DNA of 64,000 nucleotides from Flavobacterium sp. ALD4 (GTDB lineage: Bacteria; Bacteroidota; Bacteroidia; Flavobacteriales; Flavobacteriaceae): positions 62,001 through 126,000 of the forward strand of contig NZ_PJBJ01000029.1 of assembly GCF_002836475.1 (NCBI RefSeq). Reading direction: 5' to 3'. Under the pieces are notes generated by a model. That model saw only the letters and a list, made by a program, of their open reading frames with translations. It did not search any database and had not been told where the DNA came from. Positions 1 to 8,164 of the stretch are shown piece after piece. Position numbers and translations under genes: made by a program. Each line of letters begins with the position of its first letter. Positions within the stretch are counted from its first letter, which is position 1.

Positions 1-530
1 CTCTATTTGTAGGGTGTAAGAAAGAGGAAATGAAAGAGGAAACGAAAGAGGAAACGAAGGAAGGTACTTCTGTTTTAACTACCGCTGCGGCGAAAGTGCA
101 AGATGTTGAATTTGCAGATGCTAAATATGCCGAAAGAGGTAAAAAAGCCTTAGACGATTTGAGAAAGGGAGATATGGATGCATGGATGGCCGAGTTTGCT
201 GACAATGCTATATATTATTGGAACAGTGGTGACAGCTTAGTAGGTAAGCCTGCTATCGATAAATATTGGAGAGATAGAAGAGCCAACGTTTTTGAAACTA
301 TCACTTTTGAGAATGAAATTTGGTTGGCGGTAAAAGTAAATAAGGCGGAAAATATAAAAAACCATGGGAATTTTTTATTGGGTTGGTACAAAACCACGGT
401 TAAGTACAAAGGAGGGAAATCTATGACGCAAGGGATTCATACCGTTTTTCATTTTGATAAAAATGATAAAATCGATGTGGTGAATCAATATCTGGACAGA
501 GCTACAATTATGGCGGCGATGAAAAAATAA
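1..530 (+). CDS. SnoaL/NTF2-like lipoprotein, 5' end outside window
   Basis: The reading frame is open from the left edge. It begins with residues LFVGC, a lipobox with the cysteine codon at 15-17, so this is a lipoprotein whose signal peptide starts outside the window; the ATG at 30 lies inside the mature protein. After a Lys/Glu-rich linker (KEETKEET repeats) and a Thr/Ala stretch comes a domain of about 120 residues with the pattern of the SnoaL/NTF2-like cone fold (D-x-W-M-A-E-F near its start, then G-K-P-A-I-D-K-Y-W). The exact role is unknown; such domains in lipoproteins are usually small-ligand binding. No partner gene is visible. The family call is moderately sure; the lipoprotein call is firm. 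Confidence 0.75.
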   Translation, partial: LFVGCKKEEMKEETKEETKEGTSVLTTAAAKVQDVEFADAKYAERGKKALDDLRKGDMDAWMAEFADNAIYYWNSGDSLVGKPAIDKYWRDRRANVFETITFENEIWLAVKVNKAENIKNHGNFLLGWYKTTVKYKGGKSMTQGIHTVFHFDKNDKIDVVNQYLDRATIMAAMKK

Positions 531-782
531 GAAATAGTTTTGTAAATAACGTTAACCTTCATTGGCCCAATTCTATTATTTTTTATTTAAAGATATTCCG
601 TCAAAACTGACCGTCAGATTGAAAACTTGCTAAAGCATCAAGTAAAGAGAACAGTTCGTTGCTTGTGTTTCTGTGTGAAAAGCAAATTTAAATAAAATTT
701 AGGTTTTACAATAGTCGGCTTGTCAAATGAAATGATTTATAAATTATAGTTTCCAAATATTTATTTATCGGCGGGATAGTGG

Positions 783-790
783 TATTTTTG
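783..790 (+). promoter_or_regulatory. -7 promoter element of pyrD
   Basis: TATTTTTG fits the Bacteroidota -7 consensus TAnnTTTG and lies 20 bases before the pyrD ATG, predicting a leader of roughly 15 bases. No clear -33 TTTG at the usual spacing. Confidence 0.6.
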
Positions 791-810
791 CAGTACACAA
801 CAAAACACTT

Positions 811-1830
811 ATGTATAAATTACTTATTCGTCGCATCCTTTTTTGGTTTGACCCAGAAAAAGTGCATTATTTTACTTTTTCCTTGATTCGGATTTTGTCC
901 AAAATACCAGGGGTCTCTTTAATATTTAAATCGCTTTATAAGGTCAAAGACAGGAGATTAGAGACCGAGGTGTTTGGGCTAAAGTTTAAAAATCCGGTAG
1001 GACTTGCCGCTGGTTTTGATAAAGACGCTAAGTTGTATAAAGAATTGTCCAACTTTGGTTTTGGGTTCATTGAGATAGGTACGCTTACGCCAAAAGGGCA
1101 AGAAGGAAATCCAAAAAAGCGCTTGTTCCGTCTTAAAGAAGATTCAGCTATTATTAACCGAATGGGCTTTAATAACGGAGGTGTATTGGAGGTAGTGGAA
1201 CGATTGAAAAAAAATACAGGAGTTTTAATTGGAGGCAATATTGGTAAAAACAAACTGACGTCAAACGAAGATGCCACTTTGGATTATGAAATTTGTTTTG
1301 ATGCCTTGTTTGATTATGTCGATTATTTTGCGGTGAATGTGAGTTCACCTAACACCCCTAATCTTCGCGCTTTACAAGACAAAGAACCACTGACTCAATT
1401 GCTGCAAACTTTACAAAACAAGAATTTGGCAAAGCCAAAACAGAAACCTATACTGCTTAAAATTGCTCCTGATTTGACCGATGATCAATTACTAGATATT
1501 ATAGATATAGTGAAGCAAACAGAAATTGCAGGAGTTATAGCCACTAATACGACTATTTCTCGTGAAGGCTTGCAGTCTCAAAATAAAACAGAAATGGGTG
1601 GGTTGTCAGGGAAGCCATTAACAAGTCGTTCTACTGAAGTGATTCGTTTTCTATCTGTAAAAAGCAATAAAGCTTTTCCGATTATTGGTGTGGGAGGAAT
1701 CCATTCTGCAGATGATGCGATAGAGAAACTCGAGGCAGGTGCCAGTTTGGTACAATTATATACCGGTTTCATCTATGAAGGACCAGCTTTGGTGAAAGCC
1801 ATAAATCAAAAGATTCTAAGCCGCATGTAA
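811..1830 (+). CDS. pyrD: Dihydroorotate dehydrogenase (quinone), class 2
   Basis: Oxidises dihydroorotate to orotate in de novo pyrimidine synthesis, passing electrons through FMN to membrane quinone. The 339 residues match class 2 enzymes. The N-terminal 40 residues form the amphipathic quinone-tunnel and membrane-docking extension ([12 protein letters not shown]). The FMN barrel follows, with [12 protein letters not shown] near 61-72, I-N-R-M-G-F-N-N near 115-122, and the catalytic serine in [11 protein letters not shown] (around 176-186). The C-terminal G-V-G-G-I and Q-L-Y-T-G-F phosphate-binding loops are present. It stands alone, with its own promoter and a strong hairpin terminator just downstream. 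Confidence 0.97.
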   Translation: MYKLLIRRILFWFDPEKVHYFTFSLIRILSKIPGVSLIFKSLYKVKDRRLETEVFGLKFKNPVGLAAGFDKDAKLYKELSNFGFGFIEIGTLTPKGQEGNPKKRLFRLKEDSAIINRMGFNNGGVLEVVERLKKNTGVLIGGNIGKNKLTSNEDATLDYEICFDALFDYVDYFAVNVSSPNTPNLRALQDKEPLTQLLQTLQNKNLAKPKQKPILLKIAPDLTDDQLLDIIDIVKQTEIAGVIATNTTISREGLQSQNKTEMGGLSGKPLTSRSTEVIRFLSVKSNKAFPIIGVGGIHSADDAIEKLEAGASLVQLYTGFIYEGPALVKAINQKILSRM

Positions 1831-1854
1831 TCGTGATTAGTTTACATTATTATC

Positions 1855-1890
1855 AAAATGCGTAATTCTTCACTGAGAATTACGCATTTT
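1855..1890 (+). terminator. Intrinsic terminator after pyrD
   Basis: A perfect 15-bp inverted repeat (1855-1869 with 1876-1890, 6-base loop) ends in a T-run, 25 bases after the pyrD stop. Confidence 0.85.
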
Positions 1891-1920
1891 TATTTACTAT
1901 AAAATTTTATAATCATACCC

Positions 1921-1950
1921 TTTGCTACTTTGCAAGTTTTCTTATCTTTG
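1921..1950 (+). promoter_or_regulatory. Full consensus flavobacterial promoter of HMG-CoA lyase
   Basis: TTTG (1921-1924), 18 bases, then TATCTTTG (1943-1950) matches the TTTG / TAnnTTTG consensus. The ATG is only 7 bases past the -7 box, so transcription should begin within a few bases of the start codon. Confidence 0.7.
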
Positions 1951-1957
1951 AAAATCT

Positions 1958-2821
1958 ATGGAGCCAATAAAAATTATAGAATGTCCACGTGATGCCATGC
2001 AAGGCATTAAGCCATTCATCCCAACTGAAAGGAAAGTTGCATACATTCAATCTTTATTGAGGGTAGGCTTTGACTCCATCGATTTTGGGAGTTTTGTCTC
2101 GCCTAAAGCGATTCCGCAGATGCAGGATACCGCTGCTGTACTTGCGCAATTAGATTTGTCGCAAACAAAAAGCAAACTATTGGCTATTATTGCCAATACC
2201 AGAGGAGCGAAAACGGCTTCGGAGCATGCTGAAATTCAATATTTAGGATATCCTTTTTCGATTTCTGAAAATTTTCAGATGCGGAATACCCACAAAACCA
2301 TTGCGGAGTCCCTGGTTACCTTGCAAGAAATCCTTGAAATTGCCGATAAAACAAATAAGGAAGTAGTTGCTTATTTGTCGATGGGCTTTGGAAATCCATA
2401 TGGTGATCCTTGGAATGTAGAAATTGTGGCAGATTGGACCGAAAAATTATCAAACATGGGAGTGAAAACTTTGTCACTTTCTGATACTGTCGGCAATTCT
2501 ACTCCTGACGTAATCAGTTATTTGTTCTCCAATTTGATTCCACAATACCCCGAAATTGAGTTTGGAGCTCACTTGCATACCACGCCAGATAAATGGTTCG
2601 AGAAAATAGATGCTGCTTATCATGCGGGTTGCCGAAGATTTGATGGCGCTATTCAGGGATTTGGAGGCTGTCCTATGGCTAAAGATGATTTAACTGGAAA
2701 TATGCCGACAGAAAAGTTACTGTCTTATTTTACTGCCAATAAAGAAAACACCAATTTAAATCCATTAAGCTTTGAAAGTGCTTACAATGAGGCTTCTAAC
2801 TTGTTTGGAGAGTTTCATTAA
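1958..2821 (+). CDS. Hydroxymethylglutaryl-CoA lyase
   Basis: Cleaves 3-hydroxy-3-methylglutaryl-CoA to acetyl-CoA and acetoacetate, the last step of leucine degradation. The 287 residues form a single HMGL-like TIM barrel. Signature features are E-C-P-R-D at residues 8-12 (catalytic Arg and metal-binding Asp), S-D-T-V-G-N, the metal-binding H-L-H-T-T motif, and the C-terminal F-G-G-C-P loop with the catalytic cysteine. The family's usual start is used, and it fits the promoter even though almost no leader remains. It is monocistronic. The acyl-CoA carboxylase at 52-55.7 kb could act in the same or a neighbouring pathway. Confidence 0.92.
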   Translation: MEPIKIIECPRDAMQGIKPFIPTERKVAYIQSLLRVGFDSIDFGSFVSPKAIPQMQDTAAVLAQLDLSQTKSKLLAIIANTRGAKTASEHAEIQYLGYPFSISENFQMRNTHKTIAESLVTLQEILEIADKTNKEVVAYLSMGFGNPYGDPWNVEIVADWTEKLSNMGVKTLSLSDTVGNSTPDVISYLFSNLIPQYPEIEFGAHLHTTPDKWFEKIDAAYHAGCRRFDGAIQGFGGCPMAKDDLTGNMPTEKLLSYFTANKENTNLNPLSFESAYNEASNLFGEFH

Positions 2822-2932
2822 AGACGATAAAGGATAAAAGCACAGGATCACTATATAAAAGTGATAATAAGTTTACGGCTACAACGTTATTATTAAAATC
2901 AATGCTTTATTTTTGACGCTTATAATTTTATT

Positions 2933-3484
2933 ATGAATCAATACCACCCAAATAAAATTTTAGTACTACTTCTACTTGCACTGCTCTCTTTTTCATGTAG
3001 CAGTGATTTGGATTTTAATCAAGTTAACGACATCAAAGCAGATCCCGTTTTCATTGCAAATCTGACTTATTTTGACATCCCCGCTAATGAATTTATTGAG
3101 AACGGAACGGAGCAGAATGTCATTTTTGACGCGCAAGATTTTGATGTTTTTCGGGATTCTTTTTTTCGAAAGAATTTAAGACGAGCCGACTTCTTCTTTG
3201 AAATCAATAATACCATTAATAGGTCTTTTACTGTCGATATCCGATTATTGGATGTAAATGACCAACCGGTGTACGCTAATCGTTTTGATGTTCCTGCTTT
3301 TTCAGGAACTGAAGATTTAGTAATGCAAACAGAAAGTTTTAAGAATACTAATCTCGATTTGTTGAAAAGAGCAAGGAGAATGATGTTTGTTATAAGAATG
3401 GGAGCTGGTCCAGCTTTAAACACAACTAACCCCGGAAGTTTAAAATTGCGCTCAAGTGCAACTGCTTATCTCGTGATAGAATGA
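2933..3484 (+). CDS. Hypothetical lipoprotein paired with a DUF5723 protein
   Basis: A 183-residue exported lipoprotein: the signal sequence ends in a lipobox around LLSFSC, with Cys at about residue 22. No named family recognised. The mature part looks like a single beta-sandwich with alternating hydrophobic strands, including a stretch on F-F-F-E-I-N-N-T-I-N-R-S-F. It overlaps the following DUF5723 gene by four bases (ATGA), so the two are translationally coupled and probably work together at the cell envelope. The function is unknown. Confidence 0.8.
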   Translation: MNQYHPNKILVLLLLALLSFSCSSDLDFNQVNDIKADPVFIANLTYFDIPANEFIENGTEQNVIFDAQDFDVFRDSFFRKNLRRADFFFEINNTINRSFTVDIRLLDVNDQPVYANRFDVPAFSGTEDLVMQTESFKNTNLDLLKRARRMMFVIRMGAGPALNTTNPGSLKLRSSATAYLVIE

Positions 3485-4878
3485 GAAAAACATATTTATT
3501 TTTACTGCTGCTGTCGATTAGTTGCCTGTCCCAAAACAAACAAATCTTATACAATTTCACGGCAGTACCCCAGTCTTTAATGACTAATCCGGGTGCTGAT
3601 ATCAGTTATAAATTTTATTTTGGTGTTCCATTATTGTCGGGTATTTCTGTTAGTGCCGGATCGAGCAGTTTTTCAGCTTATGATTTATTTGCAGATAATG
3701 GAGTGGATTTTAATACAAAACTGCGTGATGTGGTATACCGCTCTTCGCGACAGGATAATTTGGCTATCAATGAGCAAATAGAACTATTTAGTGGCGGTTT
3801 TAAATTGGGGGACTGGTTGGAAAATAAAGGGTACCTTTCGTTTGGAATGTATCAGGAATTTGACTTCCTGATGTATATGCCTAAGGACATAGCGATACTT
3901 GCATTGGACGGGAACAGGGATTACTTGGGCAAATCATTTAATTTAGGAGATTTGAGTTTAAGGGCTGAGATGCTTTCTGTACTGCATGTGGGTTTCCACA
4001 AAAATGTAACCGATAGACTTGTTCTTGGGGGCAGAGCCAAAATTTATAGGAGTCCTTTTAATGCGACTTCGACTAAAAACTCAGGGTATGTCTATACTAT
4101 TCCTGCCGCAACTACAGTGTACGACCAAGCCATTTATTCTGATATGCAATTGAACACCTCCGGAATTTCAGAATATATTGCCGAAGGTTATGAAGGAGAT
4201 GCAGCCGGCGATATCAGAAAGAAGGCTTTATTTGGCGGGGATTTGGGACTTGGATTTGATTTGGGACTAACCTATTATCCTAAAAAGAACATTCAGATTA
4301 CAGCCAGTATCCTTGATGTCGGATTTATTAAGCACAGCAAAGATGTTGAAACATTTACGTACAAAGGCTATTATAAATATGAGGGCATAAACCCCAATTT
4401 TAATAGTACTGACGCCCCAGACAACGCCTATGAGCAGTTTAAGAACGCAATTCCGTTAGATACCGTTTACAACGGATATACGACTTGGAGGCCTATGAAA
4501 ATCAACAGTTCGTATCAGTATTCTTTCAATGATTCAAGAGGGGGAGGAGACTGTAATTGCATCGGAACGGAATCGGATTATAAAAATGCAGTGGGGGCAC
4601 AGCTGTTTGTAATGACCACCCCCAGAGCGCCCATAATGGCATTGACTGGATATTATAGAAGGAATATTCTCGATAAACTACAGATGAAGGCAACCTATAC
4701 CGTAGATTCCTATTCGTATAAAAATATAGGTTTAGGGCTGTCAAGTACGTTAGGGAAATTCAATCTATATGTAATGGCAGACAATCTTTTAGAATACCGA
4801 GATTTGGCGAAAGCCAACAGCTTGTCCTTTCAATTTGGATTTAACTTTATTTTCAAAGACAGTGATTCGCCCTACTAA
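3481..4878 (+). CDS. DUF5723 family outer-membrane-type protein
   Basis: A 465-residue exported protein with a Sec signal peptide (residues 1-17, ending near C-L-S-Q). It resembles the Bacteroidota DUF5723 family, predicted beta-barrel-like proteins of unknown function, often seen near gliding/T9SS-type surface proteins. Alternating aromatic/Gly strands run throughout and the protein ends in a phenylalanine-rich strand (F-Q-F-G-F-N-F-I-F), typical of outer-membrane barrels. The start codon overlaps the stop of the upstream lipoprotein, so the pair forms an operon. The family call is from memory of the N-terminal pattern; the barrel topology is inference. Confidence 0.75.
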   Translation: MRKTYLFLLLLSISCLSQNKQILYNFTAVPQSLMTNPGADISYKFYFGVPLLSGISVSAGSSSFSAYDLFADNGVDFNTKLRDVVYRSSRQDNLAINEQIELFSGGFKLGDWLENKGYLSFGMYQEFDFLMYMPKDIAILALDGNRDYLGKSFNLGDLSLRAEMLSVLHVGFHKNVTDRLVLGGRAKIYRSPFNATSTKNSGYVYTIPAATTVYDQAIYSDMQLNTSGISEYIAEGYEGDAAGDIRKKALFGGDLGLGFDLGLTYYPKKNIQITASILDVGFIKHSKDVETFTYKGYYKYEGINPNFNSTDAPDNAYEQFKNAIPLDTVYNGYTTWRPMKINSSYQYSFNDSRGGGDCNCIGTESDYKNAVGAQLFVMTTPRAPIMALTGYYRRNILDKLQMKATYTVDSYSYKNIGLGLSSTLGKFNLYVMADNLLEYRDLAKANSLSFQFGFNFIFKDSDSPY

Positions 4879-5046
4879 GCGGGTTTTTTCTTCAGGGCCT
4901 AATCTGCCAATTCAATGCAGCCTTTTCATAGTGTAGAAGGAATTGGTTTTAAGGAAGATCGGTTGAAATTTGCAGGATCGTTTTCTTGTATTGTTGTCTG
5001 TTTTTACAACCTTGGTCTTTCACTTTTTTAAATCAAAATAATTTGC

Positions 5047-5054
5047 TATATTTG
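5047..5054 (+). promoter_or_regulatory. -7 promoter element of guaB
   Basis: TATATTTG matches TAnnTTTG and lies 25 bases before the guaB ATG. Confidence 0.6.
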
Positions 5055-5079
5055 CACGCAATTCAACTACAATTGCAAC

Positions 5080-6552
5080 ATGATAGCACATAACTCCAAG
5101 ATTATCGGCGAAGGTTTAACGTACGATGATGTATTATTAGTACCTAATTATTCCAATGTGCTTCCTCGAGAGGTAAGTATCCAAACAAAATTTTCAAGAA
5201 ATATAACGCTTAACGTTCCTATTGTATCCGCTGCTATGGATACCGTTACTGAAAGTGCTATGGCAATTGCTATGGCTCAAGAAGGTGGGATAGGTGTTTT
5301 GCATAAAAATATGACAATCGAGCAACAAGCTGCCAAAGTACGTAAAGTAAAACGTGCGGAGTCAGGTATGATTATCGACCCTGTTACTTTGCCGCTTACT
5401 GCTAAAGTGGCGGATGCTAAAAACGCAATGAAAGAATACGGAATTGGCGGTATTCCAATCATCGATGAAGAGCACCGATTAAAAGGAATTGTAACCAATA
5501 GAGATTTGCGTTTTGAGAAAAACAATGCAAGACCTATTATTGAGGTGATGACAAGTGTAAATTTAGTTACCGTTGCCGAAGGAACTTCATTAGAACAGGC
5601 CGAAGTAGTTTTACAAGGGCATAAAATCGAGAAACTTCCGGTTATAAATAAAGAAGGCAAATTAGTGGGTTTAATCACGTTCAGAGATATCACTAAATTA
5701 ACGCAAAAACCAAATGGTAATAAAGACGTTTACGGACGTTTGCGCGTAGCAGCAGCTATAGGCGTGACGGGTGACGCATTAGAAAGAGCGACAGCTTTAG
5801 TAAATGCGGGTGTTGATGCTATAATTATTGATACGGCTCACGGGCATACGCAAGGTGTGGTAAATACGTTGAAAGAAGTAAAAAATAAATTCCCTCAAAT
5901 AGATGTGATTGTAGGCAATATTGCGACTCCTGAAGCCGCACTGTTCCTTGTTGAAAACGGTGCCGATGGTGTAAAAGTAGGAATTGGACCTGGTTCAATT
6001 TGTACTACACGTATCGTTGCTGGTGTTGGTTTCCCTCAATTTTCTGCAGTTCTTGAAGTTGCAGCAGCATTAAAAGGGACTGGAGTTCCGGTAATTGCTG
6101 ATGGAGGAATTCGCTACACAGGAGACATTCCTAAAGCAATTGCTGCAGGTGCTGATTGTGTTATGCTAGGATCGCTTCTTGCAGGTACTAAAGAATCTCC
6201 TGGAGAAACTATTATTTTTGAAGGAAGAAAATTTAAGTCCTACCGCGGAATGGGATCTGTGGAAGCAATGGAAGGTGGTTCTAAAGACCGTTATTTCCAA
6301 GATGTAGAAGATGATGTAAAGAAACTAGTTCCTGAAGGAATTGTGGGACGTGTGCCTTACAAAGGAGAATTAAACGAAAGTATGCTTCAGTTCATTGGAG
6401 GCCTTCGCGCAGGAATGGGATACTGTGGTTCTAAAGACATTCCAACCTTACAAGAAACGGGACGTTTTGTTCGTATCACTGCAAGTGGTATCAACGAAAG
6501 TCACCCGCATAACGTAACGATTACAAAAGAATCTCCAAATTACTCGAGATAA
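5080..6552 (+). CDS. guaB: Inosine-5'-monophosphate dehydrogenase
   Basis: Oxidises IMP to XMP with NAD+, the rate-limiting step of guanine nucleotide synthesis. It has the standard 490-residue architecture: N-terminal barrel half, two tandem CBS domains (roughly residues 95-205, with G-I-G-G-I-P-I-I-D and G-L-I-T-F-R-D-I), then the rest of the barrel. The catalytic loop G-P-G-S-I-C-T-T-R places the nucleophile at Cys308. The flap Arg-Tyr region and the A-M-E-G-G-S motif are present. It is monocistronic, with its own promoter and a strong terminator. Confidence 0.98.
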   Translation: MIAHNSKIIGEGLTYDDVLLVPNYSNVLPREVSIQTKFSRNITLNVPIVSAAMDTVTESAMAIAMAQEGGIGVLHKNMTIEQQAAKVRKVKRAESGMIIDPVTLPLTAKVADAKNAMKEYGIGGIPIIDEEHRLKGIVTNRDLRFEKNNARPIIEVMTSVNLVTVAEGTSLEQAEVVLQGHKIEKLPVINKEGKLVGLITFRDITKLTQKPNGNKDVYGRLRVAAAIGVTGDALERATALVNAGVDAIIIDTAHGHTQGVVNTLKEVKNKFPQIDVIVGNIATPEAALFLVENGADGVKVGIGPGSICTTRIVAGVGFPQFSAVLEVAAALKGTGVPVIADGGIRYTGDIPKAIAAGADCVMLGSLLAGTKESPGETIIFEGRKFKSYRGMGSVEAMEGGSKDRYFQDVEDDVKKLVPEGIVGRVPYKGELNESMLQFIGGLRAGMGYCGSKDIPTLQETGRFVRITASGINESHPHNVTITKESPNYSR

Positions 6553-6577
6553 GTAAGAGAATAGAGTAGAATATAAA

Positions 6578-6615
6578 AGCTGTCTAAAGTGTTACCACTT
6601 TAGACAGCTTTTTTT
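6578..6615 (+). terminator. Intrinsic terminator after guaB
   Basis: A perfect 14-bp stem (6578-6591 with 6596-6609), 4-base loop, followed by eight T residues. Confidence 0.9.
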
Positions 6616-6713
6616 TGTTTATTTTGCGTACGTTTAATGGTTGAATTTTCACGACAAGCAAAACGTAATTGGTAGTACGTAGTTATTTGTTATTTGATTT
6701 TTTGTACAATGCT

Positions 6714-6827
6714 AGGGCGCTATACGAAGTGGCGAACTTCGTAACTACTAATTTTTAGGTTGAATGAAAACGTGAAGCGAGAAGTCAATCCCACTAAATT
6801 CCAGCTAGCTCAAAATGGCGGTTGTGT
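6714..6827 (-). repeat. Degenerate attC-like site ending cassette 2
   Basis: Read on the minus strand, it starts with ACACAAC (R''-like box, 6827-6821) followed by C-GCCATTTTGAGC and then AGTGGGATT, which aligns with the intact site at 7234-7357 (GTATAAC, A-GCCATTTAGC, AGTGGAATT). The far half is poorly conserved: it ends GCCCTAGC-ATTGTAC instead of a clean GTTnnnn box and holds an unrelated small hairpin (ACGAAGT/ACTTCGT, 6724-6742). A further GTTGTGT copy on the plus strand lies at 6880-6886, just beyond the stop codon of the cassette gene. Confidence 0.5.
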
Positions 6828-6891
6828 GCAGTTATTGATTCAGTTACTATTTTTAAATATCTTTTCATGTATAGTACTTGTTGTGTGTAGT

Positions 6892-7197
6892 TTATTTTTT
6901 ATTCAATTGAAATGTAAAAAATGATATACTCAAAGCACTCAATGCGATACATGCAAATGCCATTGAAAATAATCCTAACGTTAATTTCGATACAATTTCT
7001 AATTCAGAGAAACTCATGATTAAACCAGAAAAGAAAATCGAAATTCCAATTACAACTCCACCAATCAATCTATCCTTATCAGTAAATTCATACTGTGTTT
7101 GACAATTCGAACAGGAAAAGTTTTTGTATCCTTTCCAAAAGGATTTGAAAATTAATTTTGAAGAAACAGTTGTTTTACATTTTTTGCACTTTTCCAT
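6892..7197 (-). CDS. Cassette gene: CxxC-CxxC zinc-ribbon membrane protein
   Basis: A 101-residue protein. The N-terminus carries Cys pairs C4-x2-C7 and C29-x2-C32 about 21 residues apart, like the cxxc_20_cxxc putative zinc finger family (TIGR04104), so it probably binds one zinc ion. Two hydrophobic helices follow (about 45-65 and 72-95), with the zinc ribbon probably cytoplasmic. The gene sits alone between two attC-like repeats. Its own 5' boundary (GTTGTGT at 7240-7234) lies about 40 bases before the ATG. The function is unknown; small membrane proteins like this are common cargo of gene cassettes. Confidence 0.7.
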   Translation of the reverse strand: MEKCKKCKTTVSSKLIFKSFWKGYKNFSCSNCQTQYEFTDKDRLIGGVVIGISIFFSGLIMSFSELEIVSKLTLGLFSMAFACIALSALSISFFTFQLNKK

Positions 7198-7233
7198 TTT
7201 TCTATTATTATTTTTTACTTTTCTTTAAATTAC

Positions 7234-7357
7234 ACACAACGGTTTGCCACTTAGCTAGGTTGTGGAGTTATGAAAATTATATTTTCTGTTTAACGGAAAA
7301 GTTCTTTAGAAACGGCAATTCCACTAAAACCACAAGCTTGCTAAATGGCTGTTATAC
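7234..7357 (-). repeat. attC-like recombination site between the two cassettes
   Basis: This 124-bp imperfect inverted repeat, read on the minus strand, has R'' box GTATAAC (7357-7351) at the start and R' box GTTGTGT (7240-7234) at the end. The outer arms GCCATTTAGC and GCTAAGTGGC (7349-7340 and 7255-7246) pair over 10 bases with one G-T wobble. The next 10 bases pair at 8 positions. Unpaired bases separate arm and R box asymmetrically. These are the layout and size of integron attC sites; the R boxes fit RYYYAAC/GTTRRRY with one mismatch each. Confidence 0.65.
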
Positions 7358-7392
7358 AATGTATTTTAATTTATTATAATATGAAACAAATA

Positions 7393-7863
7393 TTATTTTT
7401 TTGGGCTATTGCTCAAGTTTTTATTATTGGTTAGGGCGTCGGAAGATATAAGAAGTAACTTTTCTGTCAGTTCTTTATTTTCTTTTCTTAATTCATAGTT
7501 GTTATTATTAGTAAATAATATTCCAACTCCAAATGAAATAAAGCATAAAGCTGGTAATCCTAAATTAATTGTCCAATCTGGTAATTTAGAAAACCAATTT
7601 TCGGTAGGCTGTTTGTACAGACCTTTATTTGAAATAATATTAACGCAATCTTTTAAGAAACTAATTATTTGCTCTTTTTTTTGTTCAGATTTAATATCAG
7701 TTAGATTCATTCTAAAATGTTCCGATTGATAACTTTCTTTGCCGAAAAATTCTGTTAAGTAAGTTCTAGTTTCAACTGTCCAATTATGAGTTGTAAATAG
7801 CTCTAATGTTTTTAATTTTTCTGATTGTTCTGTTAAAATCGATATTGCTTTTTTACTTCTCAT
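7393..7863 (-). CDS. Cassette gene: single-span membrane protein of unknown function
   Basis: A 156-residue protein with no recognised domain. Residues 1-95 are hydrophilic and mostly helical. A G-L-Y-K-x-P-x-x-N-W-F-S-K-L motif precedes one transmembrane helix (about 100-120). A short Glu/Lys coiled-coil tail follows. The ATG is 13 bases after a GTTATAC box (7883-7877) that is the exact complement of the GTATAAC box 35 bases past its stop codon, so the gene fits one excisable cassette. The family appears to be one I associate with short cassette-type genes in Bacteroidota, but I cannot name it. Confidence 0.65.
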   Translation of the reverse strand: MRSKKAISILTEQSEKLKTLELFTTHNWTVETRTYLTEFFGKESYQSEHFRMNLTDIKSEQKKEQIISFLKDCVNIISNKGLYKQPTENWFSKLPDWTINLGLPALCFISFGVGILFTNNNNYELRKENKELTEKLLLISSDALTNNKNLSNSPKK

Positions 7864-7883
7864 TTCTTAATATATTGTATAAC

Positions 7884-8164
7884 TAGTAGATAACATCAAA
7901 TATATACAACTTTTTTAATTTTCCAGAGTCAATTTATAAACATCTACTTGTTAATTTTAAAGAGGGGGCTACCGTCCCGGTTCGCTTTATTTGTCTGTAG
8001 CTGATTGTTAGTAGTGCAAAGCACGAAGTAATTATAGAAAAACTATATAATTTTATGCCATTAACGCAGTGGAAGTTTGAGGCGCCATGGATTAAGTATA
8101 AGGTAATAACTGAATTAGGAGTCAGGAATACTATTCATTATTGCCGAAACTCATTTCCCGAAAC
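7884..8164. other. Non-coding flank of the cassette islet
   Basis: No gene, tRNA or clear repeat seen. This is the boundary between the last cassette and the antiporter gene; I see no attI-like site or integrase remnant. Confidence 0.5.

Noticed and set aside
4879..5046. Possible terminator after the DUF5723 gene (GCGGGTTTTTTC)
   Set aside because: No convincing upstream arm; only a T-run after a GC-rich triplet.
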